Assembly (NCBI GenBank): GCA_036924085.1
Contig: JAVGWX010000014.1
Location: 42,093,556-42,157,555 of the forward strand
DNA length: 64,000 bases
Reading direction: 5' to 3'
From: Ariolimax columbianus
Taxonomy: Eukaryota; Mollusca; Gastropoda; Stylommatophora; Arionidae
Part shown: positions 34,987 to 45,764 of the stretch, in pieces
Layout of the letters: each line of letters begins with the position of its first letter
Position numbering within the stretch: the first letter of the stretch is position 1
Position numbers and translations under genes: made by a program
The notes under the pieces: generated by a model
What the model was told of the DNA's origin: nothing
What the model saw: only the letters and a program-made list of their open reading frames with translations
The model's database searches: none

Positions 34987-35605
34987 CGAATGGTTGACGT
35001 ACTGTAGGACATCCTTGATGTGATGTGTGACATTCTCTGGATGTCGCTATTGTGTAGTTCGCTCTGTCACTTTTGTATGAGAGTTATGCCCACAAAGCGT
35101 ATTTCAAGAGATGCGTGTACTGTTCTCATTTGGTTCTCTGTTGCTTTGGTTAGAGACCAGGTTTCGCTACCATTGCAGAGCGCTGGTAGGACTACCGAGT
35201 CGAAGATGTCCGCAGGTAGTATGGCGTCCCTTGCGGCGTCTGTTGCTGTCATGGAGTTGAAGGCTCTCCAGCCCGCTCGTTTCCGTTTGGCGATCTCATG
35301 TTTTATCTTGTTCATGTTTAGGAGCCTTCCTAGATAGACATATTCGTCAGCCTCCTCCCTGGCCGCTCCACTCAGGAGTACTGGGCTGGACTTTACAAAA
35401 CGGTTGCGCGTAGCTCTGGTTTTCCCGAGGTTCATAGCTAAACCTGCTTTCCTGCCTTTCGTGTCTAGTGACCGCACCATCTCTATCGCTGCTAGGGGTG
35501 ATTCTGTGATGATGACGACATCGTCTGCGAATCTGAGGTGGTAAAGACATCTGCCGTCGATTTTGATGCAGTAGTTGTCCAAGTCGCTAATACTCACATT
35601 CATCT
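34987..35605 (-). mobile_element. RTE-like LINE, RT part (second layer of the nest)
   Basis: The frame at 35067-35603 gives CIKIDGRCLYHLRFADDVV (catalytic ADD), AGLAMNLGKTRATRNRF, EYVYLGRLLNMNK, KRKRAGWRAFNSM, DIFDSVVLPALCNGSETWSL and HASLEIRFVGITLIQK. A stop follows, then SDIQRMSH, IKDVLQYVNHSKHCW and the insertion. The order is typical of RTE-type RT. The 5' end is cut just before the ADD block at about 35605. One nonsense codon lies before the insertion, while the ADD box itself is intact. Confidence 0.88.
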
Positions 35606-35611
35606 ACTACA

Positions 35612-36088
35612 AATAAAGGAAGCACTGCGACTGGGACAACTATGGCATCAAAAGAGCATCTGACATCCATTTTTACACTGATAGAATTAAACGACGCACA
35701 CCAGGGATTTAAACTCGGGAAGTCACCAGTCAAGGATTGTATTACAAACGAGATGTTCATAAAAATTGGGAATAAAGGAAATATGATACTCTTAAAGGTA
35801 ATAAAGCAAAGTAAGAACAGACGACCCATCCAGCTTTAGACCAGTCAGTCTAATCAGTTGCATAGACAAAATGATGGAAAACCTGGTCAAAATAAGACTT
35901 AAGTGGCATCTGGAAGGAAAGCAACTAACGGCACAGACGAGTCGGTTCCGTCAACTTAGCTCAACAGAAGAGAAGTGACCAACATTGTACCAGATCTCAA
36001 GGATGTGTTACGGGAATCGAGGCAGACACTACCAGCGTGGGTAGACATGGAGAGGGCCGTCAACAGGATCTGGAAATAGAGACCCAAG
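35612..36088 (+). mobile_element. Oldest LINE of the nest, part 2 (RT start)
   Basis: KEHLTSIFTLIELNDAHQGF followed by GKSPVKDCITNEMF aligns residue by residue with the RT start of the young copy (EEHMMAKLTLREMEEA, KSPGKDGITNEML). RPVSL-, KMMENL-, RLKWHLEGKQL-, LPAWVDMERAVNRIWK-like blocks follow in shifted frames. Sequence at 35642-35664 (ATGGCATCAAAAGAGCATCT) resembles 31115-31132 (ATGGCAAGAGAGCATCT), consistent with an aged target duplication around the RTE-like insertion. The element stops at 36088 in a CTT tract. Confidence 0.75.
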
Positions 36089-36112
36089 AGCTTCTTCTTC
36101 TTCTTCTTCTAC
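36089..36112. repeat. CTT microsatellite
   Basis: A short (CTT)n tract abuts the SINE tail that follows on the - strand. Confidence 0.8.
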
Positions 36113-36466
36113 TTCGTTCTCAATCTCCCACCACCAAACTCTGGCACGGGCCTAAGTAGCAGAATGTAGTCCAGAGAACGGAATGCGGTTTCTCGTAGTT
36201 TACAGCTTGGCTGCGATATTTGCACCTTTCGGTCCAACACATCCGACTTCAGCAGACATTTTTTGAGTATCGGGTTAGCATTCCCTCTTCGATCCCTTTT
36301 CCTTACCCAGTCTGCCCTACTGCAGCCTGTTATCAAGGATCACCACGTGAAGATGTAGAAGGGTATTGGCAGCTATGGTTCGCTGGCCCTGACGCTAGCA
36401 GTCAGCTATGGATCGCTGACCACTGTAGCTCATTTGCTGCTCAGCATCTTGATCCCAGACCCGGGA
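36113..36466 (-). mobile_element. tRNA-derived SINE, family S2 (head lost)
   Basis: The body matches 22745-23190 and 50535-50935 closely, including GGTTCGCTGGCCCTGACGCT, TTGCACCTTTCGGTCCAACA and AGAATGTAGTCCA. The tRNA-like head is missing or replaced beyond 36455. It sits inside the oldest LINE of the nest. Confidence 0.8.
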
Positions 36467-36880
36467 TCAATTCAGTTCAATTGAAGTGCTCTCTCCGCAT
36501 CGAAGGTCGGCTGCAATGGATCTCCAGTGTACTTTATCATTTACCGTAATAGTGCAATTTGACAGCCTTTTTTCCAGTCCATCTGCTGATGTTATCCACC
36601 CACTTAAAACTGTTTTGCCGCTTAAGCGACTGTCTTTGGCACTACCCTCTATTATTGCCTTCAATTTGGAGGTATGTCTTGTTTTATAAACAAAATAACG
36701 TAGCTGTCTAACCCTGATTTCGGTCATTAATTCTCTTTTCACCCCCAACTTGATCAATACTTGCACATTTGTTATCTTCTTTTTCCAAGAAATGCGACCA
36801 AATCTTCTATATGCCCACATTCCGAAGGCGTTGATACTTTTTTCCAACTTGTTTTTCAGCGCCCATGTTCTCGTTTAAGA
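36467..36880 (-). mobile_element. RT C-terminal fragment, separate LINE family
   Basis: The frame at 36467-36847 reads KSINAFGMWAYRRFG, ISWKKKITNVQVL, LMTEIRVRQLRYF, KAIIEGSAKDSR, then a RSIAADLRCGE ending. This is the usual C-terminus after the RT thumb. ALKNKLE just upstream extends it to about 36880. It lies end to end with the SINE and is cut at the 5' side. Confidence 0.8.
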
Positions 36881-37650
36881 TCAAAGCTTCTCAAAATGGA
36901 AATACGAGGGCGTCTGTAACACTCATATGCCAGAGTCCAGATACAGTTGAAATTCAACAGGAAGATAACATTATAGCAAGGTATTCCTTATACCAGAGTA
37001 TTGCCACATGGGGAGACTAAAGAACTGGGCATAATTATGGTTGTTGACTATACACGAGAGCATCAATACTAACAAATGCATGATTACTTACACCAACTGG
37101 AACAAAAAATCAACTCTCTTGAAAATCCCCATGGAAGGGTGGGCGACATAGGCTAAACAGAAAGATCTTGATCTTGATCACCTGTTCCTCAGAATAGCTG
37201 AGAGTCTCAACTTCGTCCCCAGCGGACCCTGTTTTGGACCACGGAAGTCCAGCGGATGGTAATCCCTCATCTACAGGTGTATCTGATGTTGTTGTACACG
37301 ACAAGAGAGTCTGACCAACAGAATGACGGTCTTCTCCGCGGTATTTTTACCTCGAGGGTACCAGACTGCCATCGCCGTACGCTATCGACCAACATTTTGT
37401 CGCAACATGTGAACTGCCCATTTATTGTACGCCTTGCCTGCAAATGTCACAGCATCTTTCACCAAAGAAAATCGTCAAATGTTGTAATTATGAAGTGTTT
37501 GCATATGTTGGTTACAAAGAGTGATTTCAACCAAGCGTCTCTCAAGATATACCTAGGTAACTCTCAAATTGTTCTCCACTGCAGATAGAAAATGTAGAAA
37601 CATAGATACCGAATGGGCGCAATGCATAAGCTAGTCTAAACATTAGTGTG
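36881..37650. other. Unassigned sequence inside the nest
   Basis: It lies where the oldest LINE should carry about 200 RT codons. No RT motif was found in any frame, so this is probably another insertion plus a deletion. Open frames on both strands have no domain. Confidence 0.35.
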
Positions 37651-37654
37651 ATGA

Positions 37655-39260
37655 TAACAAAATATTACAATTCACAGGAAGAGCGGGACCAATACTGGAG
37701 TATGGCAGCACATCTTGGACCACTGCAACCAGAACACATTAGTAGAGTTCAGAGCCAAGCCACACGCATCATCATCGAGGCCATGAAGTTCACACCCATG
37801 TAGGCACTAGAAACAATGTCATGCCTTCTGCAATGGATGATAGACAGGAGATACAAATAAGGCAACAGACAAAGAGACAAGACACTCCTGAACCATCCAA
37901 TCCATCAATCAATGAAAAGCCAAGAAAAGAATACTTAACTTAATCGAAGTAACCACATCAAATTCAAAGAAAATGGAGATTCATGAACCCAGTGGTGTCA
38001 CAAACAAATCTCAATCCCATACAGTCAGTCAACACTACTCTCCCCTGGGTATGCACTGTCAGAGCTAATATGAAAAATAGAAGTGGTCAAAGTAAAACGC
38101 GTGCAGGCAGCCCTGGAGAGATGACATTTACAGAAGAGTACATAGACAATACATTATCATCAGACAGGTGGTCATGTGCTTATACAGATGTTAAGCTGGA
38201 CAGAGGAGGATGAGGAGTGATCATGCAAATAAATGAAGAAAAGATGTGCAAGTCTGTAGATTCAGGCATGTTCTCAAGTGTTTCAGAGCCGAAATTGAAA
38301 CACTTAAGACCGCAGCAGAAATGACTTCTCTAAAGCACAACAATCATATTCATGGATAAATTGCGATACTGACTAATGCACAGTCAGTCGCAACACCCAT
38401 GACATCCAACAAGAATACTGAGTTGAAGGAATTGCGGACAAACGTCGTGAAAATGTCTCACTGGTTTCAGAAAGCTGTGATGCAGTATAAATGATCACAC
38501 TGTAACCTCAATAGAAACCAGGAGGTCAACAGTAGATAAAGCGGGATGAAACTGATATAGGTAGAATACCAGCCCAACCATGAAGAAGCAAAACCCATAA
38601 TAACAAGGACAATGCAATGCAAAGTGAGAAAAAGAACATTCCAAATATAACGCAGATGACAGAAACGACCAACTTTTCAGATTCGACCAACTGTCCAGAT
38701 ACAACCAACTGTCCAGATACGACCAATTGTCCAGATACAACCAACTGTCCAGATTCGACCAACTGTCCAGATTCGACCAACTGTCCAGATACAACCAACT
38801 GTCCAGATACAACCAACTGTCCAGATTCGACCAACTGTCCAGATACGACCAACTGTTCAGGCACGACCAGCTGTCCAGATACAACCAATTGTCCAGAAAC
38901 GACTAACTGTCCAGATACGACCAGCTGTCCAGATGCAACCAACTTAACAGAAACGACCAAATTATCATACTATATATCCGAACTAGCCACAACAGATTGA
39001 GACAACACCCGTACACAAAATTCAAGATATGTACCACCAGACGTTGTTACTGCAACCTGCCAACATCAGCATATGTACTTCAAGACTGTACCAGTACACA
39101 GATCTGAGAAGAATGATGGCCCACACGCCGGCTCCATTCAAAGAGAAACTGTGTGATGATATTGAGACCCTGAAAAAAGACAAAAAACGGTATTTATGAA
39201 TACGGAGTCTAACGTTAAATGTGCACTGGTCGTGGAAGAAGAAAAAGAGTGATTTATATG
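37655..39260 (+). mobile_element. Oldest LINE of the nest, part 3 (thumb, RNase H, tail)
   Basis: FTGRAGPILEYGSTSWTTA at about 37672 matches the young copy's YTGRVRPVLEYGIAAWTTA. CAYTDVKLDRGG at 38175 is the RNase H start (expected YTDGS). FRAEIETLKTAAE and NTELKELRTNVVKM follow, then QLNRNDQ, RTSHNRLRQHPYTKFK and CYCNLPTSAYVLQDC, the Cys/His tail. It ends at about 39250 in a GAAGAAGAAAAAG tract. Numerous stops and frameshifts indicate great age. An 18-bp minisatellite (38680-38952) interrupts it between RNase H and the tail. Confidence 0.8.
38680..38952. repeat. 18-bp minisatellite grown inside the oldest LINE
   Basis: About fifteen units of CCAACTGTCCAGATACGA. The flanking LINE sequence on both sides carries ACAGAAACGACCAA, from which the unit is plainly derived. 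Since 18 bp is a multiple of three, frames stay open through it (TNCPDT on +, VVSGQL and LDSWSY on -), but none is a gene. Confidence 0.93.
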
Positions 39261-39263
39261 GAA

Positions 39264-39988
39264 GAAGTACACAAGCAATTTCAGAGCGGAGGCAGAGGCA
39301 CTAAGGGCGGCAGTGGAAGAAATGGTGACACACAAAGAAAATGAAAGCCATATAGTCCTGCTTACAGATGCTCTCGCCGTAGTCACAGCGCTAAAAAGCC
39401 AGAAAAACACCGAGCTTAATGACTTAAGAGCAGCACTCTGCCAACTGTGCCAGCAGTCCGCACCAAAAAGGGTAGTGGTACAGTGGGTCCCATCACACTG
39501 CAACATCCAAGGCAAGGAGGAGGCAGACAGACTGGCAAAAGAAGGTGCAAGACTACCACAAACAGATACTAGTATGACGTACGAAGAGTCAAAACGGCTT
39601 ATCAAAGCCAGATACATGACCAAATGGGAAACCGAACATACTGGTTACACCAAAAACGATGCCTATTACCAGCTGAACAGAAGAGAGCAGGTCGTTGTCT
39701 TCAGACTTCGCACTGGCCACAATAGACTGAGGTACCACCTATTTAACAAATGAAAGATAGGTGGTACCGACGAATGCCCGTGCGGTACCGGTAAAATAAC
39801 TGCTGAACATCTGCTGCAGAACTGCCCGACATACGAGGATCAGAGAGAGCAGATGTGGCCATCACCAGTGGATCTGCAAGACAAGCTCTATGGCAGTGGC
39901 GACAGCCTCAGGATGACCGCCGCTTTTTTCGAAAAAATAATGGTTACTGTCTGACTGTGTACGAAGAAGAAGAAGAAGAAGAAGAAGT
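39264..39988 (+). mobile_element. Young RNase H LINE fragment with GAA tail
   Basis: The sequence is nearly identical to the 3' part of 31402-34974. The frame at 39313-39753 holds LLTDALAV, VVQWVPSHCNIQGKEEADRL and RTGHNRLRYHLFNK. A TGA at 39751 replaces the Leu codon found in the other copy, and reading resumes in frame to the natural stop at 39952. The Cys/His tail is intact here (CPCGTGKITAEHLLQNC). The (GAA)n tail is at 39963-39988. The 5' end is cut at the RNase H FRAEAEAL block. It lies immediately behind the tail of the oldest LINE. Confidence 0.9.
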
Positions 39989-40005
39989 TGCAACTTGATG
40001 CATAA

Positions 40006-40048
<43 letters not shown>

Positions 40049-40058
40049 GAGGGAGAAA

Positions 40059-40092
<34 letters not shown>

Positions 40093-40400
40093 AAGAGCGA
40101 AAAAGTCAGAATAGTTTATAAAGATAAGTGTCACAAAGATTTATACTCAGTGAGTTAGCTAGAAAAAAGGTTATTGTGATGAACAGACGTCTGAGTAATT
40201 TATAGAAATAGAGGAAGAGGGATTTATAGAGAGGGTGTCTGAGTGATTTATAGAGAAAAATGGGCAATGTCATACAACAAGAAAGAGAGAGAGAGAGAGA
40301 TAGAGAGAGAGAGAAAGAGATATGGATAGAAAAAGAGAGAGAGAGAGAGAGAGAGAGATAGTGCCCCAAAAGGACTTACATATTATAACGTGTCAGAGTT
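39989..40400. repeat. GA-rich satellite with AGTGATTTA motif, right part
   Basis: (GA)n runs at 40011-40094 and 40285-40360 alternate with GTCTGAGTGATTTATAGAG-type units, as in 28990-30535. Confidence 0.82.
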
Positions 40401-40423
40401 ATTTAGAGAGAGTGTCATGGTCT

Positions 40424-40657
40424 GAGTGAATCACCGAGTTGACATAATTAGTCAGTTGTGTCAGACAAATTGAGTAATATATATGACAATCAGTCAAGGA
40501 AAACGGGAAATTAAGAACAAAGCAGAGACATGCGTCAACGAGTGAATCACCGAGTTGACATAATTAGTCAGTTGTGTCAGACAAATTAAGTAATATATAT
40601 GACAATCAGTCAAGGAAAACGGGAAATTAAGAACAAAGCAGAGACATGCGTCAACGA
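40424..40657. repeat. 116-bp tandem duplication
   Basis: Two nearly identical 116-bp units, starting GAGTGAATCACCGAGTTGAC at 40424 and 40540, with one or two differences. This is a recent simple duplication. Confidence 0.93.
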
Positions 40658-40804
40658 TAGTTAAAGAAAATAGAGAGACTGTCAGAAAAACAGAATGAGA
40701 ATAATAGATGCAGACAGCACAAGAAATAGAGATAGATTGTCAGATTCAGAGATTCATGCAAAGAGAATGTCAGAAAAAGAAAAATGGCTATGATAAATCT
40801 AATT

Positions 40805-42045
40805 ATATTCAGTTCAGTTCAGTTCAGTCCAGTTCATTCCGTAACCCATCATGTCGTTGGGGCACATATGAAGACACTCCCAAAATCCCACGCCATCCCT
40901 CTCTGTCTGTCGCCGCCTGTCGTATCTCACGGGGACGAAGGCCTGAACACTCAGTGATGTTGTCTACCCATCTCTTCCTTGGACGTCCTCGCCCTCTCTG
41001 TCCCGGTACGGAACCAAAGAGTATCGAGTTGGTAATTTCGTTGGACCTAGCGACGTGCCCGCACCAGGCCATCTTTCGTCTTTTGATAGCTGTGAACAGA
41101 TCTTCAAATGGACCAATAGCGTCTTCAACTCTCTGACGTATTTCTACGTTCGTGACACGATCTTTATATGTAACATTTAGGAGTTTTCTATAGCAACTCA
41201 TTTCCATTGCATGTATTCTGCCCTAGATATCTGATGTAATGGTCCAGGTCTCACAGGCATACATAAATATTGATAGCACCAAAGAGCGCATTAGTCTAAC
41301 TTTTATGCCGAGGGCGAGTCGCTTGTCTTGCCATATAGGTTTCAGCCAAGTCAGCGCAGCTGTTGTTTGTGCTATTCTTGCAATTACCTCTGGCTTCGAT
41401 CCCTCTTCACTGATCAATGATCCCAGATATTTGAAACGTTTTACCGCCTCAAGTTCCTGCCAATTTGCCTCTATTACAGATTTAAACCATGCTATGTTAT
41501 TGGTCATGAGCTTTGTTTTATCTGCATTTATTTCCATACCAAAACTCAGGGTCACTCTATCCAAGCTACCAATCAACTCCTGGAGTTCCCTTTCTGTGCC
41601 TGCGATACATCAATATCATCAGCAAATCGAAAGTTTGTGATAAGCCTGTCACCTATTTTAACCGTGCCAACATGTTCTTTTAAGGTAGTCTCCATTATTA
41701 TCTCCATTAATATATTGAAGAGTGTTGGGGAGAGTATACAACCCTGTCTCACACCCACCGTCGTACGGAACCAATCGCCTAGCGTTCCCTCTACCGAGAC
41801 AGCGCTTGTCGCCTTCTCATAAAGGTTTGCACTTACCCTCACAATATCACTGTTGAACTTATAATGCGTCATTGTTGACCAGGACGCCGCATGCTACACT
41901 CTGTCAAACGCCTTTCTAAAGTCAATGAAGGCATGGTAGAGTTGTTGTTGATACTCTCATTCATTAGTCGAACATTAAATATTTGCTCGATGGTACTCTT
42001 TCCCGCTCGAAAGCCCGCTTGTTCTTCGGCAATGGTATTAAAAAA
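40805..42045 (-). mobile_element. Decayed LINE reverse transcriptase, family R1, copy 2
   Basis: From 42040 downward: FRAGKSTIEQIF-, FRKAFDRV-like blocks, then TVGVRQGCILSPTLFNILME and ITNFRFADDID (catalytic ADD) at 41573-41872. The frame at 41223-41576 follows with SFGMEINADKTKLMTNN, FKYLGSLISEEGS, WQDKRLALGIKVRLMRS and YACETWTITSDI. The frame at 40824-41207 ends with CYRKLLNVTYKDRVTN, MAWCGHVARSNE, RGRGRPRKRWVDN and DREGWRG. Only a few frame breaks separate the blocks, so it is better preserved than the copy at 24226-25410. A short TGAAC-type repeat at 40810-40835 forms its 3' end. Confidence 0.87.
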
Positions 42046-42049
42046 ACAA

Positions 42050-42270
42050 AAACAAATGTTCTACGATTTGTGTCCCATTGCTCGGGTAGTCGAAGGGTTT
42101 TATAGGCTGAGGATTACATGCCGCTTGGTCACTGGTGTCGCAACATCGTGTAGTGGCTTAGTTTGTTTATGTCACCCTCAACAGGAAAACAACATATGCC
42201 AAACGCGTTTCGAACCGTTGCCCTCCTTGCCGGCAATCAGGCATCAAAACCATTCGGCTACTAAGAAAAT
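42050..42270 (-). mobile_element. tRNA-derived SINE-like repeat, family S5
   Basis: Read from 42268 on the - strand, TAGCCGAATGGTTTTGATGCC fits the pol III A box and GGTTCGAAACG the B box about 30 bp later. Only one copy was seen in the window, so it is called on promoter-like boxes alone. Confidence 0.5.
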
Positions 42271-42364
42271 ATAAAAAAAAATAACGCGTAATAAATCGAG
42301 ATATATATATATAGAGAGAGACAGAGAGATAGACAGACTGAGAAGTGGGGAAAGAGTGTCACAA

Positions 42365-42392
42365 ATATATATATATATATATATATATGCAT
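42365..42392. repeat. AT microsatellite
   Basis: An (AT)n run of about 26 bp, preceded by GA-rich sequence at 42312-42345. Confidence 0.85.
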
Positions 42393-42621
42393 ATACATTC
42401 TTGTGTATACATATACATTATAACTATAGGCTGTTACAGAACTGGGTAGCCGGCATTATGCCCAACTGATTTTAGTTGTCAATTACGACATACGTTGAAG
42501 GTTGCAGCCTCATTTTTTCTCACTCACGTCTCTGGCTCAGGCAACACACAGCTATCAGATCAAGCAATTGTGAAAAATAATTACAATCCTGCCTTGGACA
42601 ATCCAGCATCCGTTTCCTAAA

Positions 42622-42708
42622 GAACTTAAAATCCACCGTCAGTATACCCTCGGGATGTAAGGGCAAACTTAAAATCCACCGTCAGTATACCCTCGGGATG
42701 TAAGGGCA
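42622..42708. repeat. 43-bp tandem duplication
   Basis: Two identical 43-bp units starting AACTTAAAATCCACCGTCAG. Confidence 0.93.
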
Positions 42709-43258
42709 AGCCACCTTTCATTCATTATTGCGCATGTTCTTGTCTAATTTCTCAGCCACGTGACAACTTTGAAATGTGTAGAACGCTTGTCCAATTCTCA
42801 TTCTGATTCCTGTGAGATTTCCTGTCTCAGAACGTGGTTGTTGAATTAGAAAAGTTGACAGCGTAAGTGTGTCAATGACATTCAGGTGAGGACAATTTAT
42901 CATCAGAATGAAGGTGTGGTGTTAAAAAAAAGAAACAGTTGGAAACGGCATACACGACTTCATCAAGTGGTAGGCTTATTGCCTTCAGCTTGTAAACACG
43001 AGTTGCAGAGCTGGCCATTAACAATGTTGGATTAATTTCCCTTGTGACTTGTAAGACCGAGTCAATGATAGCCGCTATTTAATTACGTAAAGGTCGTCTG
43101 AAAGCTGTTAACAGGATTAACACTTGCAGATCACTAGTCATGCTTGTGGAGTCGTGTATGTATATTGACCACAATATATGGATGCATATACAAGTTTACA
43201 AATCAGATGGAAGAAATGTTGATGTGTTTTTGCAGTAACAACCTTTTCTAACCATAGC
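42709..43258. other. No feature recognised
   Basis: Unique sequence. A short - strand frame at 42718-42903 has no domain. Confidence 0.3.
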
Positions 43259-43324
43259 TTCTTTTTCTTCTTCTTCTTCTTCTACTTCTTCTACTTCTTC
43301 TTCTTCTTCTTCTTCTACTTCTTC

Positions 43325-43356
<32 letters not shown>

Positions 43357-43390
43357 CTTCTTCTTCTTCATCTTCTTCTTCTTTGTCGAC
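43259..43390. repeat. CTT microsatellite
   Basis: About 130 bp of CTT with regular CTA interruptions. It may be the complement of a GAA tail, but no LINE sequence was found beside it. Confidence 0.92.
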
Positions 43391-44214
43391 TTATTCTTCT
43401 GTGATCGTCCTGAAGAGGACATTGACATTGTGTCATAACAGTGAGGCTGCGTCTATCGGTCAAACACATCTAGTTTTAGAACAGCAATGGTGTGATCTGG
43501 TTTGTCTTCCATCTGCAATCCCATTCTCGCCTCCTGATTCCAGGGCTGCCACTTAGTTCAGAATAGGGTCCAGGTAGCTATGGTTTGCTGACCCTAAGAT
43601 CCATGGATTGACGTTACTTTTCATGAGCTAGAGAACAGAACGCTGAGTAATAGCACTGTATGCCACACGACATGTCATTATAAGTGAACATAACAGACTA
43701 GCTTGAGGTTAGCTACTCCATACAGTTTAAGCTATCATCATTCACTTAATTACCTTGTGTGAAGTATAACCCACCACTGCGGTTAGCCCCGTTTCCAGGA
43801 AGCCTGTATGCGACCTTGTGCAGTGGCATTTTACAATGACAACGTGTTTATTTTTACTTAATGAACCTGCATGGATCAAGCATAACCATCTTTTGTCGCC
43901 TCTAATAAGGTAATATAGATTTTATTCTTTCCATTCCTAGTACCATTTAGTAATTTGTCATGATATTGTTGTTGTTGTTGCTGCTAATGCCACTAGTGCT
44001 CGAATTAGGTAACGTTGATAACTTTTTTTTTCGTGTAGCGGGTTACAGCTGCTCTACTCCCATCCAGCTACGCATATGAGGCGGAGGACATGGGATACTC
44101 CTATGCTACTCAGTAATCTCATATTAATAATGGTCACATTACCGATTCACACTACGTAAAGACTACCATCAAACGGCATCTTTCTGGTAAGAACTGCTTG
44201 GAAGTTAGATAGCA
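43391..44214. other. Unassigned, with weak S2 SINE similarity
   Basis: The part at about 43460-43605 resembles the S2 SINE body weakly (GGTAGCTATGGTTTGCTGACCC). The rest is unassigned. Confidence 0.35.
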
Positions 44215-44890
44215 TCTTGATCAGTATTTTTCATCAGACCCTGTCTTACATAGTTTGTCTGATCAGTATGTTTCACTTAAAGCTGTCTTACATAGGCTGA
44301 GCAATATGTTTCACTAAACGATGTCTTACATATACTGATCAGTATGTTTCATCGGATCCTGTCTTACATAGTCTGATCAGTAATTTTCGTGGTACCCTGT
44401 CTTACATAGTCTGTCTGATCAGTATATTTCATCGGACCCTGTCTTACATAGTCTGACTGATCAGTATATTTCATCGGACCCTGACTTACATAGTCTGTCT
44501 GATCAGTATATTTCATCGGACCCTGACTTACATAGTCTGTCTAATCAGTATATTTCATCGGACCCTGACTTACATAGTCTGTCTGATCAGTATATTTCAT
44601 CGGACCCTGACTAAAATAGTCTGTCTGATCAGTATATTTCATCGGACCCTGACTTACATAGTCTATCTGATCAGTATATTTCATCGGACCCTGTCTTACA
44701 TAGTCTGTCTGATCAGTATATTTCATCGGACCCTGACTTACATAGTATGTCTGATCAGTATATTTCATCGGACCCTGACTTACATAGTCTGTCTGATCAG
44801 TATATTTCATCGAACGGTGACTAACATAATCTGATCAGTATGTTTCACCAGACCGTGACTAAAATATCCTGGTCAGTATGTTTTACCTGA
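44215..44890. repeat. 42-bp tandem array of the repeat head module
   Basis: About fourteen units of TGATCAGTATATTTCATCGG with ACCCTGACTTACATAGTCTG. The left units are more diverged and the central ones nearly identical. The unit matches the head of the CAA-tailed dispersed repeat and the 37-bp array at 5401-5645. A - strand frame at 44541-44810 reads MKYTDQTDYVSQGP repeats because 42 is a multiple of three. Confidence 0.93.
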
Positions 44891-45039
44891 CTGGACGTTA
44901 GTATTCTTTCCCATCATTCGGTACAAACTAGACCTCTACACTCCCTGGCAGATGAGAGCGGCGATGACGTCAGCATACAATAGGTTCGGCATGAGACAGG
45001 CTACCCACACTCTGGAGAAACTATAAGCTACAAGTTGAA

Positions 45040-45295
45040 GACAATCTTGAATTGAATTTTGAATTTTGCAGCGGCCGTTAACCATACTGTTTTCGATTTC
45101 CAACTGCCGAGAGATCGTCAATGTGCGCGACACTACACACGGGAGTCCGATCTCTACTACCCAGAGATCCAGGAAAATATCAGAGAGTTCACGTGAAAAA
45201 AATCCCGTACTCCACTGTGATTTGAACCGGCGACCTCCAGCACCCGATACCGACGTCTTACTTCGAGATCACTCAGTCCCCTGTGTGCAGTGTTG
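45040..45295 (-). mobile_element. tRNA-derived SINE-like repeat, family S4
   Basis: On the - strand, GGGACTGAGTGATCTCGAAG and then TCGCCGGTTCAAATCAC (B box) lie at tRNA-like spacing. A non-tRNA body with ACTCTCTGATATTTTCCTGG runs to about 45040. One copy only was seen in the window. Confidence 0.5.
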
Positions 45296-45764
45296 CGCAC
45301 GTTAAAAATTCCTCGTAAGTTGGAAATCGGAAAGAGTAGACTTCATTGGTCGCTGTCAGGGAATTGAAAATGTTAAAAATCTAGCAACTCTATTACGGGA
45401 CCCAGTCCGGTGCTACGGAGTTCATGCATTGTGCTGAGATTCTCCAACAAAATGGAGAAGAAAAGAGCACTTATGGGTTAAACTGTGTGTGATCACATGG
45501 ACACTAAGAACTAAAACTAAACTAAACTAAAGACAAAGGAAATACGTCCTTTACATCCTATGACAGAAATGGAACGACCAAGTCTTTCCCGGCTAAGGAG
45601 GGTTTGCAGTAGGCTGGTTATTCCTAAAAACGTATAAAACGTGGTTTTAAAAAAAATTGTAAAGTCAAGCCAGATTGAGGAAGCTTGACAATTTACTTCC
45701 TGTAAAAGATATAATAATAACAATAAAAGTAATAATAATAAAAATAAGAAGAAGAAAAATGTAG
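45296..45764. other. No feature recognised
   Basis: Unique sequence and a short AATAAT-rich tract near 45710. No gene was seen. Confidence 0.3.

Noticed and set aside
38495..39000. Frames with TNCPDT, VVSGQL and LDSWSY repeats
   Set aside because: They come from the 18-bp minisatellite inside a dead LINE.
43259..43390. CTT tract as the tail of a further GAA-tailed LINE on the - strand
   Set aside because: No RNase H or Cys/His tail sequence was found on the right-hand side, where it should lie.
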